From the NCBI RefSeq assembly GCF_000695095.2, contig NZ_CP011454.1, positions 2,356,001 through 2,420,000 on the forward strand: a stretch of DNA of 64,000 nucleotides, in the 5' to 3' direction. Below the pieces are notes generated by a model. That model was not told the DNA's origin and ran no database searches. It worked only from the letters and a program-made list of their open reading frames with translations. The translations under genes were made by a program, and so were the position numbers. Shown one piece after another: positions 24,277 through 32,093 of this stretch. The first letter of the stretch is position 1. Each line of letters begins with the position of its first letter. The stretch is from Gemmatimonas phototrophica. Lineage in GTDB: Bacteria > Gemmatimonadota > Gemmatimonadetes > Gemmatimonadales > Gemmatimonadaceae.

Positions 24277-25386
24277 TCAGGCGATTTCGAGCAACTGCCG
24301 AGGGAAACCGGTAAGTACCCGGGCCCCGGCGTCTGTGATCAGGACATCGTCCTCGATTCTCACCCCACCCCAATCCGGGCGATAGATGCCCGGCTCGATA
24401 GTGACCACCATACCAGTGGCAAGGGGAGCGTCGACGGTTCGGGCCAAACGAGGCGACTCGTGCACTTCCAGACCAATACCATGGCCCAGTGAATGCCCGA
24501 ACGCCTCGCCGTACCCACACGCGGCAATGTAGTCTCTTGCCACCGCATCTGCAGCCATCCCCAGCATACCGGCCCGAACCGCACCCGAAGCGCGAATATT
24601 TGCTTCCAGAACGATGTCATAGACTTCCCGCTGTTCCGCAGACGCGCTCCCTAGAACAACCGTCCGGGTGATATCCGAGCAGTATCCGTCCGCCACCGCT
24701 CCGAAGTCCAGCAGCACCAGATCACCTTTGGCGAGCAGGCGATCGGCGGCGCGCGCATGAGGAAGGGCCGAGCGAGGCCCCGACGCAACAATGGAAGGAA
24801 AAGGAAACGCCTCGCTTCCAGTCTCCCGCAGATGCCGCTCCAACCGGCCAGCGACCGCGGTCTCCGTCAAGCCGGGCACCAATTCCTTCAGGGTGTGCTC
24901 CAGCGCCGTTTGCGCCATTTGGACCGCTCGCTCAATCGCGGCCACTTCGCCAGGGTCTTTGACCGCTCGCAACGTCTCCACCAACTCAATGGCCGGCCGC
25001 CATTGCCAGCGACTGCCCTGCTCCAGCAACCGGGCGAAGTCACGGTGCATCAGGTGTGCGGACTCAAAGCCGATGCGCTCGACCCCGGCCATCCCCACAA
25101 TCGCCGGCCAGAGTCCGGTCCAAAGGCTGGTGGGCTCGATGCGAACCGTAGCGGCCCCGCCTACTTCATCCCCGACCTGCGTTTCGTAGCGGAAATCGGT
25201 AAACAGGACACATTCGCGCGCCGTGACGAACAGCAGCGCACTGCTCCCCGAAAACCCGGTGAGGTAGCGGATGTTGGGGAGCGCCGTGACGAGCAGGCCA
25301 TCCAGGTCGGCGCGGCCAATCGCGTCTCGTAGGGCGGCGAGACGGCGGGGCCGGAAGTCAGCGGGTACCTCTGCATCAGCGCGCAT
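24277..25386 (-). CDS. Xaa-Pro peptidase (M24 family aminopeptidase P / PepQ-like)
   Basis: 369 residues. The N-terminal creatinase-like domain (LLVTALPNIRYLTGFSGSSALLFV, FTDFRYETQ) is followed by the M24 pita-bread domain. Dinuclear metal ligands are visible in VLLDFGAVADGYCSDITRTVVLG (two Asp), GHSLGHGIGLEVHESP (His), IEPGIYRPDWGGVRIEDDVLIT (two Glu). It removes residues before proline or cleaves X-Pro dipeptides. Aminopeptidase P versus prolidase cannot be separated by eye. It is the third gene of the TPR-aroQ-pepQ-accB operon; this order next to accB is common in many bacteria. Confidence 0.92.
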   Translation of the reverse strand: MRADAEVPADFRPRRLAALRDAIGRADLDGLLVTALPNIRYLTGFSGSSALLFVTARECVLFTDFRYETQVGDEVGGAATVRIEPTSLWTGLWPAIVGMAGVERIGFESAHLMHRDFARLLEQGSRWQWRPAIELVETLRAVKDPGEVAAIERAVQMAQTALEHTLKELVPGLTETAVAGRLERHLRETGSEAFPFPSIVASGPRSALPHARAADRLLAKGDLVLLDFGAVADGYCSDITRTVVLGSASAEQREVYDIVLEANIRASGAVRAGMLGMAADAVARDYIAACGYGEAFGHSLGHGIGLEVHESPRLARTVDAPLATGMVVTIEPGIYRPDWGGVRIEDDVLITDAGARVLTGFPRQLLEIA

Positions 25387-25403
25387 GGCGCGATGCTACG
25401 CCT

Positions 25404-25844
25404 TCAGCCGCGGGAACGCAACGTATGGATGAGGCCGCGCAGCGCAAACTCATACCCGTGCGCTCCGAATCCACAGACCATCCCCAACGACGCGCTCGCG
25501 AGCATGGAGTGACGGCGCTCAGGTTCACGGGCGTGAATATTGGACAAATGCACTTCAACGAAGGGAAGCGCGGTGGCCGTCAGGGCATCCCGCAACGCGA
25601 GGCTGGTGTGCGTGTAGGCCCCAGCGTTCACCACGACACCGCTCACCACCCCGCGCCAGGCGTGTAGCTGGTCAATGAGCTGCCCTTCCCCATTCGCCTG
25701 ATAGTCTCGCAGCTCGACGCCGAGGGATTCGGCGACAGGCACGAGACCGGCCAGGATGTCTGACAGCGAAGCCGTCCCGTAAATGGACGGCTCACGTGTA
25801 CCAAGCAGGTTGAGATTGGGGCCATTCAGCACGCCAATGATCAC
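25404..25844 (-). CDS. aroQ: 3-dehydroquinate dehydratase, type II
   Basis: 146 residues, the normal length for the type II dodecameric enzyme. GPNLNLLGTREPSIYG carries the catalytic Tyr and Arg; NAGAYTHTSLALRDAL the substrate Asn; VEVHLSNIHAREPERRHS the catalytic His. It catalyses the third step of the shikimate pathway. The GTG at 25844 overlaps the stop of the upstream TPR gene (GTGA), and pepQ follows after 17 nt. Confidence 0.97.
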   Translation of the reverse strand: MIIGVLNGPNLNLLGTREPSIYGTASLSDILAGLVPVAESLGVELRDYQANGEGQLIDQLHAWRGVVSGVVVNAGAYTHTSLALRDALTATALPFVEVHLSNIHAREPERRHSMLASASLGMVCGFGAHGYEFALRGLIHTLRSRG

Positions 25845-28351
25845 GCGTTCCCCAATCCCTTGAGCCAGGCAGAGAACTGCGCCAGATCGTCGCTGGTTCG
25901 CACCGAAGGGTCGCTCTCCGCCATGCTCGCTGACGGGGGCTCAGCCGATGGAGCCGCCGCACTGCTCGCGGCAGGGTCGGGGAAGAACCGGTCAAAGGAG
26001 AAATCCCCCCCACTGCCAACGGCCGGTGCTGACATCGGCGTGGCGGGACCAGCGGCGGACACCGCCGGGGATGACGCGTGAGGAGTGGGAAATGCGGACG
26101 ATCTGATTGGCGTGGGCTGACGTACGGCGCCATACGCCGGAGTGGGCTCCCGTGAGACGCCCGGGTCGCCAAAGAAGCTGTCGGCGAACGAATTGCCCAC
26201 AGCCCCCGTCTCCAACGGCATTGGCGCGAACGCGTCGGCCAATACCTGAGCAGCGTCATTGTCCTGCGCTTCCGCCGATGCACCGAACAGGGCCGCGAGC
26301 GAGTCTGGCGACGGCACGCCCTCCGACTGGAGCGCCGGAGTAGGCATGGGCGTGGCCGACAACGGGGTCACCGACGCGGACGCGACGGGCGTGGCCGCCC
26401 GCGGTGGGGTGCGGCGAGGAACTCGTCGGGCCGCCAATGCCGCGAAACGCTCACGCGCGGTGTACAACGACACGGGCGCCGCCGCCGTGACCTGTTCCTG
26501 CAGTTCTGCCAGGCGCGCCGACAACACGGGATCGTAGGGACGGCGACGTACCAGCTCCTCGTACACAACCACGGCCCGATCGACAAATCCCTGCGCGACG
26601 AGCAATTCGCCCATGGTTTCCGTTACGAATGCCGGAGCCGACTCGGTCGCATCCGCGGACTCGTCGTCCGACAGTTCGTCCACCGACACGTCGTCGGGTT
26701 CCCCACTCGCACGGGCATCTTGCTCCATGGCCTGCACAATGGCCGCAACATCGTCAGACGGTGTTCCACTGGCGGCCAGCCACGGCAACTCTTCGCGCGG
26801 GTCCGCCGCACTGACCAGATCATCGACTTCGTCGAGGGCGCCAATGGGCACTGCCTCATAGGCCGGCGACTCGGACGTGATCGCCGCGTCCAGCAATGGG
26901 CCGGCCTCGCCCACCACCTCATCGACCACCTCATCGACCACCTCATCGACCACGGTATCCGAGCCATCGACAGCCACCTCAACTGTCGGGCCATCGGCAG
27001 CCCCGACATCGATGAACTGGAGGGCGTTTTCTGGCGTTGGCGTTGTCCACGCTGGTGTAGACCAGGCCGGTGTCGGCGACGCGCTCAGCGCCACCAGATC
27101 CGCCTCTTCGCCAAGAACTTCCGGTTCGGGCAACGGCAGAGGCGCGACGACTGGATCCCGCGGCTCACGGCCAAACGCTTCCGCCGCTTCTGGGAGCACC
27201 TCAACACTGAGTGGCGTAACCTGCCGTGGGGTTGGCTGGCGCGACGTGAACTCCGTCGTATCCGGCCAATCCGCAGTGACCAACCCCTCTTCAAATTCAA
27301 CCGCCAGATCGGACGGTGCCGGCGTCTCGGTCGGCTCGGCCGAGGTCAGCGCCAGAGTGGACTCTTCGGCCGGCAGCTCTTCTTCGAAGCCGAAGGGATC
27401 ATCCGCCATCGCCTGACCAGTGGGTGCGTCAATCATCGGGCGCGCTTCCGCCACCTCAACAAACGCTACCTCAACCAATTCACCGACGTCAGCCGCCAGC
27501 GGCTCCTCTGCCACCGGCGCCTCAGCTGCAGGCGACTCGGTCAGGGGGTCGAAGCCAAGGTCAATGGGCTCGGCAGGCGTGTGGCTGAGCTCCACTTCCA
27601 CCACCGCGGCGTCGGTCGCCTCTGCCCCCAAGGCATTGCCGGCCGATTCAATAGCTTCCAGATCGAAGAATGCATGCGACTCCGGATGCCGGAGGCTCGC
27701 ATTGACCTCGTCGAAGTCAACGGCGCGCATGGCGGCGTCAGGGGTCGGCGCCAACGGCAGGTCGCCCACCGCATTTTGCGGATATGGGGGAGTCGCGATT
27801 GCCCCCAGATCCGTCCGCACCGGGATGGCCCCGAGGGACAGAAAGTCGAGATCCTCAAGGGGCTCGGCGGACGGCGCAGAGGCCGAGGGCTCCTCGGCTA
27901 CCACCGCGGGTACGGCCACCGGCGGGGTTCGAACCGCCGCCATGGGACGTATCGGGGTCGCCAGAGCGGCCAGCTGATGCGCGATGTCGTCGTTCCGGGG
28001 GTCCGTTTCGAGAGCCCGCTCATACCACCGCCGTGCGGTAGCCGTGTCACCAACCTGCCGGGCAATATGCCCAAGATGGTGCAACGCGATGAGGTTCTCG
28101 GGATCGAGCGCCAGAGCCTGCTCGAATACCACCCGACCCTCGTCCAGTTCGCCACTCTCAAAGAGGGCCTGGCCGAAGACGATATACCCACTCATATGAC
28201 CGGGCTGCTTGGGCAGGTGCTCGCGACAGAGCGCGATGGCCTGCGTCAAGTCTCCGGCTTTCCGGAGTTCGTTGGCCAGCGGCGCAAAAAAGCGGCGCGG
28301 GTTCTCCTCGAACTTTTTCCGGAGCTCGTCGATCCGGGCGGCAGTGCTCAT
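25841..28351 (-). CDS. Large TPR protein with acidic disordered linker (836 aa)
   Basis: 836 residues. TPR units at about residues 10-130 (RFFAPLANELRKAGDLTQAIALCREHLPKQP, GYIVFGQALFESGELDEGRVVFEQALALDP, IALHHLGHIARQVGDTATARRWYERALETDP). Then about 430 residues of Ala/Glu/Pro/Val-rich sequence, probably disordered. A lone helix pair follows (TETMGELLVAQGFVDRAVVVYEELVRRRPYDPVLSARLAELQEQV), then a second Ser/Pro/Ala-rich stretch and a short C-terminal helix LAQFSAWLKGLGNA. There is no signal peptide, so it is cytoplasmic; a scaffold role is plausible but unproven. VDEV repeats derive from a 12-bp minisatellite. It heads the operon, and a 350-residue Pro/Ala/acidic composition is shared with the TPR protein at 32090. 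Confidence 0.85.
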   Translation of the reverse strand: MSTAARIDELRKKFEENPRRFFAPLANELRKAGDLTQAIALCREHLPKQPGHMSGYIVFGQALFESGELDEGRVVFEQALALDPENLIALHHLGHIARQVGDTATARRWYERALETDPRNDDIAHQLAALATPIRPMAAVRTPPVAVPAVVAEEPSASAPSAEPLEDLDFLSLGAIPVRTDLGAIATPPYPQNAVGDLPLAPTPDAAMRAVDFDEVNASLRHPESHAFFDLEAIESAGNALGAEATDAAVVEVELSHTPAEPIDLGFDPLTESPAAEAPVAEEPLAADVGELVEVAFVEVAEARPMIDAPTGQAMADDPFGFEEELPAEESTLALTSAEPTETPAPSDLAVEFEEGLVTADWPDTTEFTSRQPTPRQVTPLSVEVLPEAAEAFGREPRDPVVAPLPLPEPEVLGEEADLVALSASPTPAWSTPAWTTPTPENALQFIDVGAADGPTVEVAVDGSDTVVDEVVDEVVDEVVGEAGPLLDAAITSESPAYEAVPIGALDEVDDLVSAADPREELPWLAASGTPSDDVAAIVQAMEQDARASGEPDDVSVDELSDDESADATESAPAFVTETMGELLVAQGFVDRAVVVYEELVRRRPYDPVLSARLAELQEQVTAAAPVSLYTARERFAALAARRVPRRTPPRAATPVASASVTPLSATPMPTPALQSEGVPSPDSLAALFGASAEAQDNDAAQVLADAFAPMPLETGAVGNSFADSFFGDPGVSREPTPAYGAVRQPTPIRSSAFPTPHASSPAVSAAGPATPMSAPAVGSGGDFSFDRFFPDPAASSAAAPSAEPPSASMAESDPSVRTSDDLAQFSAWLKGLGNA
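26913..26948. repeat. Three perfect 12-bp tandem repeats inside the TPR gene
   Basis: The unit ACCACCTCATCG is repeated three times without change, followed by a partial fourth copy. On the coding strand it gives VDEVVDEVVDEVV. Because the unit is a multiple of three, copy-number change would keep the frame. Confidence 0.9.
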
Positions 28352-28387
28352 CCGTGCGTTGCCCTCAAGGTGGTATCCCGCGCAGTT

Positions 28388-28404
28388 GCCGGTGTCACAC
28401 CGGC
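28388..28404 (-). promoter_or_regulatory. Hairpin in the 5' leader of the 836-aa TPR gene
   Basis: GCCGGTG (28388-28394) pairs with CACCGGC (28398-28404) around a 3-nt loop, about 40 nt before the start codon and downstream of the predicted promoter. No T run follows, so it is a leader hairpin rather than a terminator. Role unknown. Confidence 0.3.
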
Positions 28405-28448
28405 GGCATCCGGCAGGTGAAACATGGCGGCACTGGCGAAGACTGGGA

Positions 28449-28478
28449 ATTCTTCGCCTGCAACCGGCGGGAAGTCAA
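28449..28478 (-). promoter_or_regulatory. Candidate promoter of the TPR-aroQ-accB-pilT-accC-ftsK operon
   Basis: On the minus strand TTGACT (28478-28473), 18-bp spacer, AAGAAT (28454-28449). It lies about 98 nt before the start codon, in the divergent region shared with the chaperone gene at 28631. Confidence 0.4.
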
Positions 28479-28512
28479 TTGTGATCACGTGAATAGGAAG
28501 TCGTGGCGTGTC

Positions 28513-28542
28513 TTGCCTTTAGGAGAACGCGCTGGCTAGCTT
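28513..28542 (+). promoter_or_regulatory. Candidate promoter of the SurA/PpiD-type gene
   Basis: TTGCCT (28513-28518), 18-bp spacer, TAGCTT (28537-28542). The start would be near 28549, about 80 nt before the GTG. The -10 fits the TANNTT pattern of this window. Confidence 0.4.
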
Positions 28543-28630
28543 TCCAGACTCTTCGGTACACGCCCGTCTCCAGGGAGGTGCGTGTGCCTTTCCGTTTGCC
28601 CGTTTTTTCCGACCGAAGGAGTCACGCCCC

Positions 28631-30463
28631 GTGCTGCAATCGATGCGGAGCGCCGCGAAGTACATCTGGATCATCCTCATCGTGGCGTTCGTTGGCAGCT
28701 TCCTGCTGTACGAGACCTCGGGCTTGGCTGGTCGTGCTCCGGTGACCACCACCACGTCCATCGCCACGGTGAATGGCGAGGAAATTCTCCTCACCACCTG
28801 GCAGAACGCTGTCACCGCGCTCGAACAGGAGCGCCAGCAGCAACTGGGCAGCGCCATCACGCTCGATGAACGGCAGCAGCTCGAAGAGCGTGCGTTCAAC
28901 GAACTCGTGACGGATCTGCTGCTGCAGCAGGAATACAAGCGTCGGGGCATCACGATTACTGACGACGAAATCCTCCAAGCGGCACGAATGGCCCCGCCCC
29001 CCCAGGCAATGCAGTCCCCGGACCTGCAAACCGATGGCCAGTTCGACATGCAGAAGTACATCCGGCTGTTGAGCAGCCCCATGGCGCGCCAGTCGGGCAT
29101 GCTGGCAGGTCTTGAGGCGTACTATCGCAACGAGATCCCCAAGCAGAAGCTGTTCGACCAGATCGCCAGTGGGGCGTACATTTCGGACGAGCGTCTCTGG
29201 CAGGTGTATCGTGACCGTCACGACAGCGCCACGGTGAGTTACGTGGTCCTCTCCACGGCGGCCCTTACAGATACGGCCGTGAGTGTCACAGACGCGGAGA
29301 TTTCGGCTTTCTACGAACGGAACAAGAAGCGGTTTGAGCGCCCATCACGGGCGGTCGTCTCCCTGCTGACGGTTCCCCGGTCCGTCACCGCCGCGGACTC
29401 CAGCGACGCCAAGGCTCGCATCGACGCCTTGCGTGCCGAAATCGCCGGTGGCGCCAAGTTCGAAGAGGTAGCGACGCGCTCGTCCACTGACTCGGTCTCC
29501 GCCCTGAACGGCGGGGCGCTGGGTCGTGGTCCCAAGGGCCGCTTCACCCCCAAGTTCGAAGACGCCGCGTACGCACTGAAGGTGGGTGAGATCTCGCAGC
29601 CCGTGCTGACCCCATTCGGCTGGCACATCATTCGTGTTGATGACAAGAAGGGCGATACGTTGGACCTCCGGCACATTCTGGTGACCATTGGCCAGAGTGA
29701 TTCGAGCGCGACGCGCACCGATCGCCGGGCCGACTCGCTGGCCAGCAAGGCGGGTAGCCAGGAAGATCCCAAGGCGTTTGACGAGGCCGCCAAGATGCTC
29801 GGCCTCACTGCGGCTGCGGCCGTGGTGATCGAGAAGGAGCCGCTGTCGTTCGCCGGCCGCTATGTCCCCAGCGTCAGCGCCTGGGCCTTCTCCGGCGTGC
29901 GCCCGGGAGAAACCTCGGACCTGTTCGATTCGCCGGATGCGTATTACATCGCCCGGTTGGATTCACTCTCGAAGGGTGGCCCGCAGCCGTTGTCGGCAGT
30001 GAAGGAGGACATTCGTCGTCGCCTGTCACGTGACAAGCGCGTCGAGAAGCTGCGCCCGATGGGCGAACAGTTGGCCCAGGCGGCCAAAGCGTCCAGCCTT
30101 GAGGCCGTCGCGGCCCAGCGAAACCTGCAGGTCGAGAAGTCTGCGCCGTTCGCGCGCGTGGATGCTGTGCCGGGACTCGGTCAGTTCACTCCTGCCATCG
30201 GTGCGGCGTTCGCGGCCCCTGTGGGTCAGGTGGCTGGCCCGTTCACGGCGCTCGAAGCCATGGTCGTCATGCGGGTGGATGCCCGTACGGAAGCGAATCG
30301 GCAGGCGTTCGAAGCCGAGAAGTCCATTCAGCGCCAGCAGTTCCTGCAGTCGGCCCGCCAGCAGAAAGTCGATGAGTTCCTGACCAACCTGCGTGAGAGT
30401 GTGAAGGTCGATGACCGTCGCACGGAAGTGCTGTCGCAGTTGCGTCGGCAATCAGATAGCTGA
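28631..30463 (+). CDS. Membrane-anchored peptidyl-prolyl isomerase, SurA/PpiD type
   Basis: 610 residues. A short cytoplasmic start precedes one transmembrane anchor (YIWIILIVAFVGSFLLY, about residues 11-27), then a SurA_N-like chaperone domain (VNGEEILLTTWQNAVTALEQERQQQLG). A central parvulin domain (about 235-345) includes ARIDALRAEIAGGAKFEEVATRSSTDSVSALNGGALG, KVGEISQPVLTPFGWHIIRVDDKKGD. The layout matches PpiD, an inner-membrane periplasmic foldase acting on emerging outer-membrane proteins. GTG 28631 is chosen because AAGGAG lies 9 nt upstream; ATG 28643 is possible. It is monocistronic, between a divergent promoter region and a strong terminator. Confidence 0.9.
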   Translation: MLQSMRSAAKYIWIILIVAFVGSFLLYETSGLAGRAPVTTTTSIATVNGEEILLTTWQNAVTALEQERQQQLGSAITLDERQQLEERAFNELVTDLLLQQEYKRRGITITDDEILQAARMAPPPQAMQSPDLQTDGQFDMQKYIRLLSSPMARQSGMLAGLEAYYRNEIPKQKLFDQIASGAYISDERLWQVYRDRHDSATVSYVVLSTAALTDTAVSVTDAEISAFYERNKKRFERPSRAVVSLLTVPRSVTAADSSDAKARIDALRAEIAGGAKFEEVATRSSTDSVSALNGGALGRGPKGRFTPKFEDAAYALKVGEISQPVLTPFGWHIIRVDDKKGDTLDLRHILVTIGQSDSSATRTDRRADSLASKAGSQEDPKAFDEAAKMLGLTAAAAVVIEKEPLSFAGRYVPSVSAWAFSGVRPGETSDLFDSPDAYYIARLDSLSKGGPQPLSAVKEDIRRRLSRDKRVEKLRPMGEQLAQAAKASSLEAVAAQRNLQVEKSAPFARVDAVPGLGQFTPAIGAAFAAPVGQVAGPFTALEAMVVMRVDARTEANRQAFEAEKSIQRQQFLQSARQQKVDEFLTNLRESVKVDDRRTEVLSQLRRQSDS

Positions 30464-30476
30464 CACGCAGTAACCG

Positions 30477-30518
30477 AAAAAGCGCCCCCGCGAGCTGAGC
30501 TCGCGGGGGCGCTTTCTT
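30477..30518. terminator. Bidirectional terminator between the PpiD-type gene (+) and tatA (-)
   Basis: A perfect 15-bp stem, AGCGCCCCCGCGAGC (30481-30495) with GCTCGCGGGGGCGCT (30499-30513), loop TGA. TTTCTT follows on the plus side and AAAA (30477-30480) precedes it, giving a T run on the minus side too. Confidence 0.93.
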
Positions 30519-30544
30519 GTGTACCCCGGATGACGGCGTTGCGA

Positions 30545-30799
30545 CTACTGCAGTAACCGCTTGGGCTCCGGACGCTCTTCCTCGCGAGCCGCGGTAACCG
30601 GGGTGCCCGGGGCGATCTGCTGCTCCGTGCGCGGCGGCTCCGTGATTTGTCGCTGCGCATCACTGAGGTTGCGCTTGAACTCGTTGATGCCCTTGCCGAG
30701 CGATCCCGCAATTTCCGGGATGCGCTTCGCCCCGAAGAGGAGAAGCACGATCACCAGAATGATCATGATCTCCATGAAACCGAAATTCTGTAGACCCAT
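30545..30799 (-). CDS. tatA: Sec-independent protein translocase subunit TatA
   Basis: 84 residues from ATG 30799; the upstream open frame to 31123 is a shadow. A single N-terminal transmembrane segment (FGFMEIMIILVIVLLLFG) is followed by the FGAKRIPEIAGSLGKGINEFKRNLSD hinge and amphipathic helix diagnostic of TatA/TatB, and a charged tail. It forms the pore-like component of twin-arginine export. tatC lies far away at 43726. A separate tatB is not seen, so this may be a minimal TatAC system. Confidence 0.92.
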   Translation of the reverse strand: MGLQNFGFMEIMIILVIVLLLFGAKRIPEIAGSLGKGINEFKRNLSDAQRQITEPPRTEQQIAPGTPVTAAREEERPEPKRLLQ

Positions 30800-30810
30800 G
30801 GGAAACGCTC

Positions 30811-31089
30811 CTAGAAGAGGGACCGCGCGATCAGGTAAGCGATCAATACCCCGAGGAGGCTCAGCAGGGAGACATCCAGGGCGACTGGTCCAACCGCAAA
30901 CTTCAATATAATCAGATCCACGGGAAGTGGACCAACCGCCGGGGTGACCCCCGTGGTGAGGAACTCCTTCACGGCCCCGGCAGGGAGGAAGCGACGGGCG
31001 ACCTGGGTGAGCAGCCCCCCACTTACGAAACCGGACGCCAGTACCAACAGGTGAAACACCGGACGATGCTTTGATGGTCCCTTGGCCAT
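30811..31089 (-). CDS. Small two-helix membrane protein, DUF4321-like
   Basis: 92 residues. A hydrophobic N-terminal helix (VFHLLVLASGFVSGGLLTQVA), a GVTPAVGPLPVDLIILKFAVGPVALDVSLLSLLGVLIAYLIARSLF C-terminal half with a glycine-proline turn and a second membrane helix. The pattern fits my memory of the DUF4321 family, usually encoded near cell-division or envelope genes; no function is known. The ATG overlaps the polyprenyl synthase stop (TAATG), and tatA follows after 11 nt. Confidence 0.75.
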   Translation of the reverse strand: MAKGPSKHRPVFHLLVLASGFVSGGLLTQVARRFLPAGAVKEFLTTGVTPAVGPLPVDLIILKFAVGPVALDVSLLSLLGVLIAYLIARSLF

Positions 31090-32093
31090 TACCAGCGACG
31101 CTCCACCACGTAGCCAATGGCATCCATCAGCGACGATTTGGAAGGTCCTTCCGGGAGCTCGGCCAGTGCGTCTTCGGCCTCGCGGGAGTACTGATCGGCT
31201 CGACGCCGGGCAAATTCCAACCCGCCGTGATCCCGCACAATTGCCACGACTTCGGCAATGGCTTCATCGTCCGGCTCTGGGGACGCAAAGAGGGCATCCA
31301 CGCGACTCCGCGCGGCCGCAGGCATCTCGCGAAGCGCCGCGATGAGCGGAAGCGTGACTTTGTGCTCCTTCAGATCCAGACCGCTGGGCTTGCCGGTCAT
31401 CTCCTGCTGCTCCGTATAGTCGAGCAGGTCGTCGGCGACCTGAAACGCCATGCCCAACCGCTCACCAAAGCGCGTGAGTGACTCGCGATGCTGCGGCGCA
31501 CCACATTGCGCTCCCACATCACATGCGGCCATGAACAGTGCGGCAGTCTTGGCGCGGATCAGTGTCTCGTAGTCGCTCTCACTGAACGACAGCGCATCGT
31601 ACTGCGCCAACTGTCGGATCTCGCCCAGGGTCATCTCGTTTGACGCGAACGTGATCGCTCGCATTGCGTCGAGATCTCCGATGGTCACCAGTTCCCGCAA
31701 GGCCCGCAGGTACAGGAAGTCACCCATGATGACCGAGACCTGATGGCTGAACAGGGCATTCAGCGTGGGCATGCCCCGGCGCAGCACGGAATGATCAACT
31801 GCGTCGTCGTGGACGAGCGTGGCGAGGTGTATCAGTTCGATAATGGCCGCGAAGGTGATCGCCTTTCTGGGCGATTCCCCATCGACACTGGACGACAGTA
31901 GCAGCAACGTAGGGCGGAAGAGTTTCCCCTTCATCCCCATCAGGTGCTCCTGGACATTCTGCACAAGCGGTACGTCTGCCGAGACGATACGCCACAACTC
32001 CTCCCCCACCGCAGTGAGGTCGGAGCGTACAGGTGCCTGGATGTCGCGCAATGCGGCGGCCAGCGCGGACGGAGTCCGCGTGGAAAGCGTCAT
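31089..32093 (-). CDS. Trans-polyprenyl diphosphate synthase
   Basis: 334 residues. The first Asp-rich motif LVHDDAVDHS (D96, D97, D100) and second motif DDLLD (221-225) define an all-trans polyprenyl synthase of the IspB/HepT type. GKLFRP and KTAALFMAACDVGA are further signatures. It elongates farnesyl or geranylgeranyl diphosphate, most likely for the menaquinone side chain. Chain length cannot be read safely from the residues before the first motif. It overlaps both neighbours: the TPR gene upstream (ATGA-type) and the DUF4321-like gene downstream. Confidence 0.93.
   Translation of the reverse strand: MTLSTRTPSALAAALRDIQAPVRSDLTAVGEELWRIVSADVPLVQNVQEHLMGMKGKLFRPTLLLLSSSVDGESPRKAITFAAIIELIHLATLVHDDAVDHSVLRRGMPTLNALFSHQVSVIMGDFLYLRALRELVTIGDLDAMRAITFASNEMTLGEIRQLAQYDALSFSESDYETLIRAKTAALFMAACDVGAQCGAPQHRESLTRFGERLGMAFQVADDLLDYTEQQEMTGKPSGLDLKEHKVTLPLIAALREMPAAARSRVDALFASPEPDDEAIAEVVAIVRDHGGLEFARRRADQYSREAEDALAELPEGPSKSSLMDAIGYVVERRW

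Noticed and set aside
26720-28420. 566-codon open frame on the plus strand opposite the 836-aa TPR gene
   Set aside because: Arg/His/Gly-rich composition and no motif; GC-rich codon bias on the minus strand keeps the opposite frame open. The TPR gene has clear repeats and a promoter.
28478-28494. CRP-like site around TTGTGATCACGTGAAT
   Set aside because: Left half TGTGA is present but the right half lacks TCACA at the required spacing.
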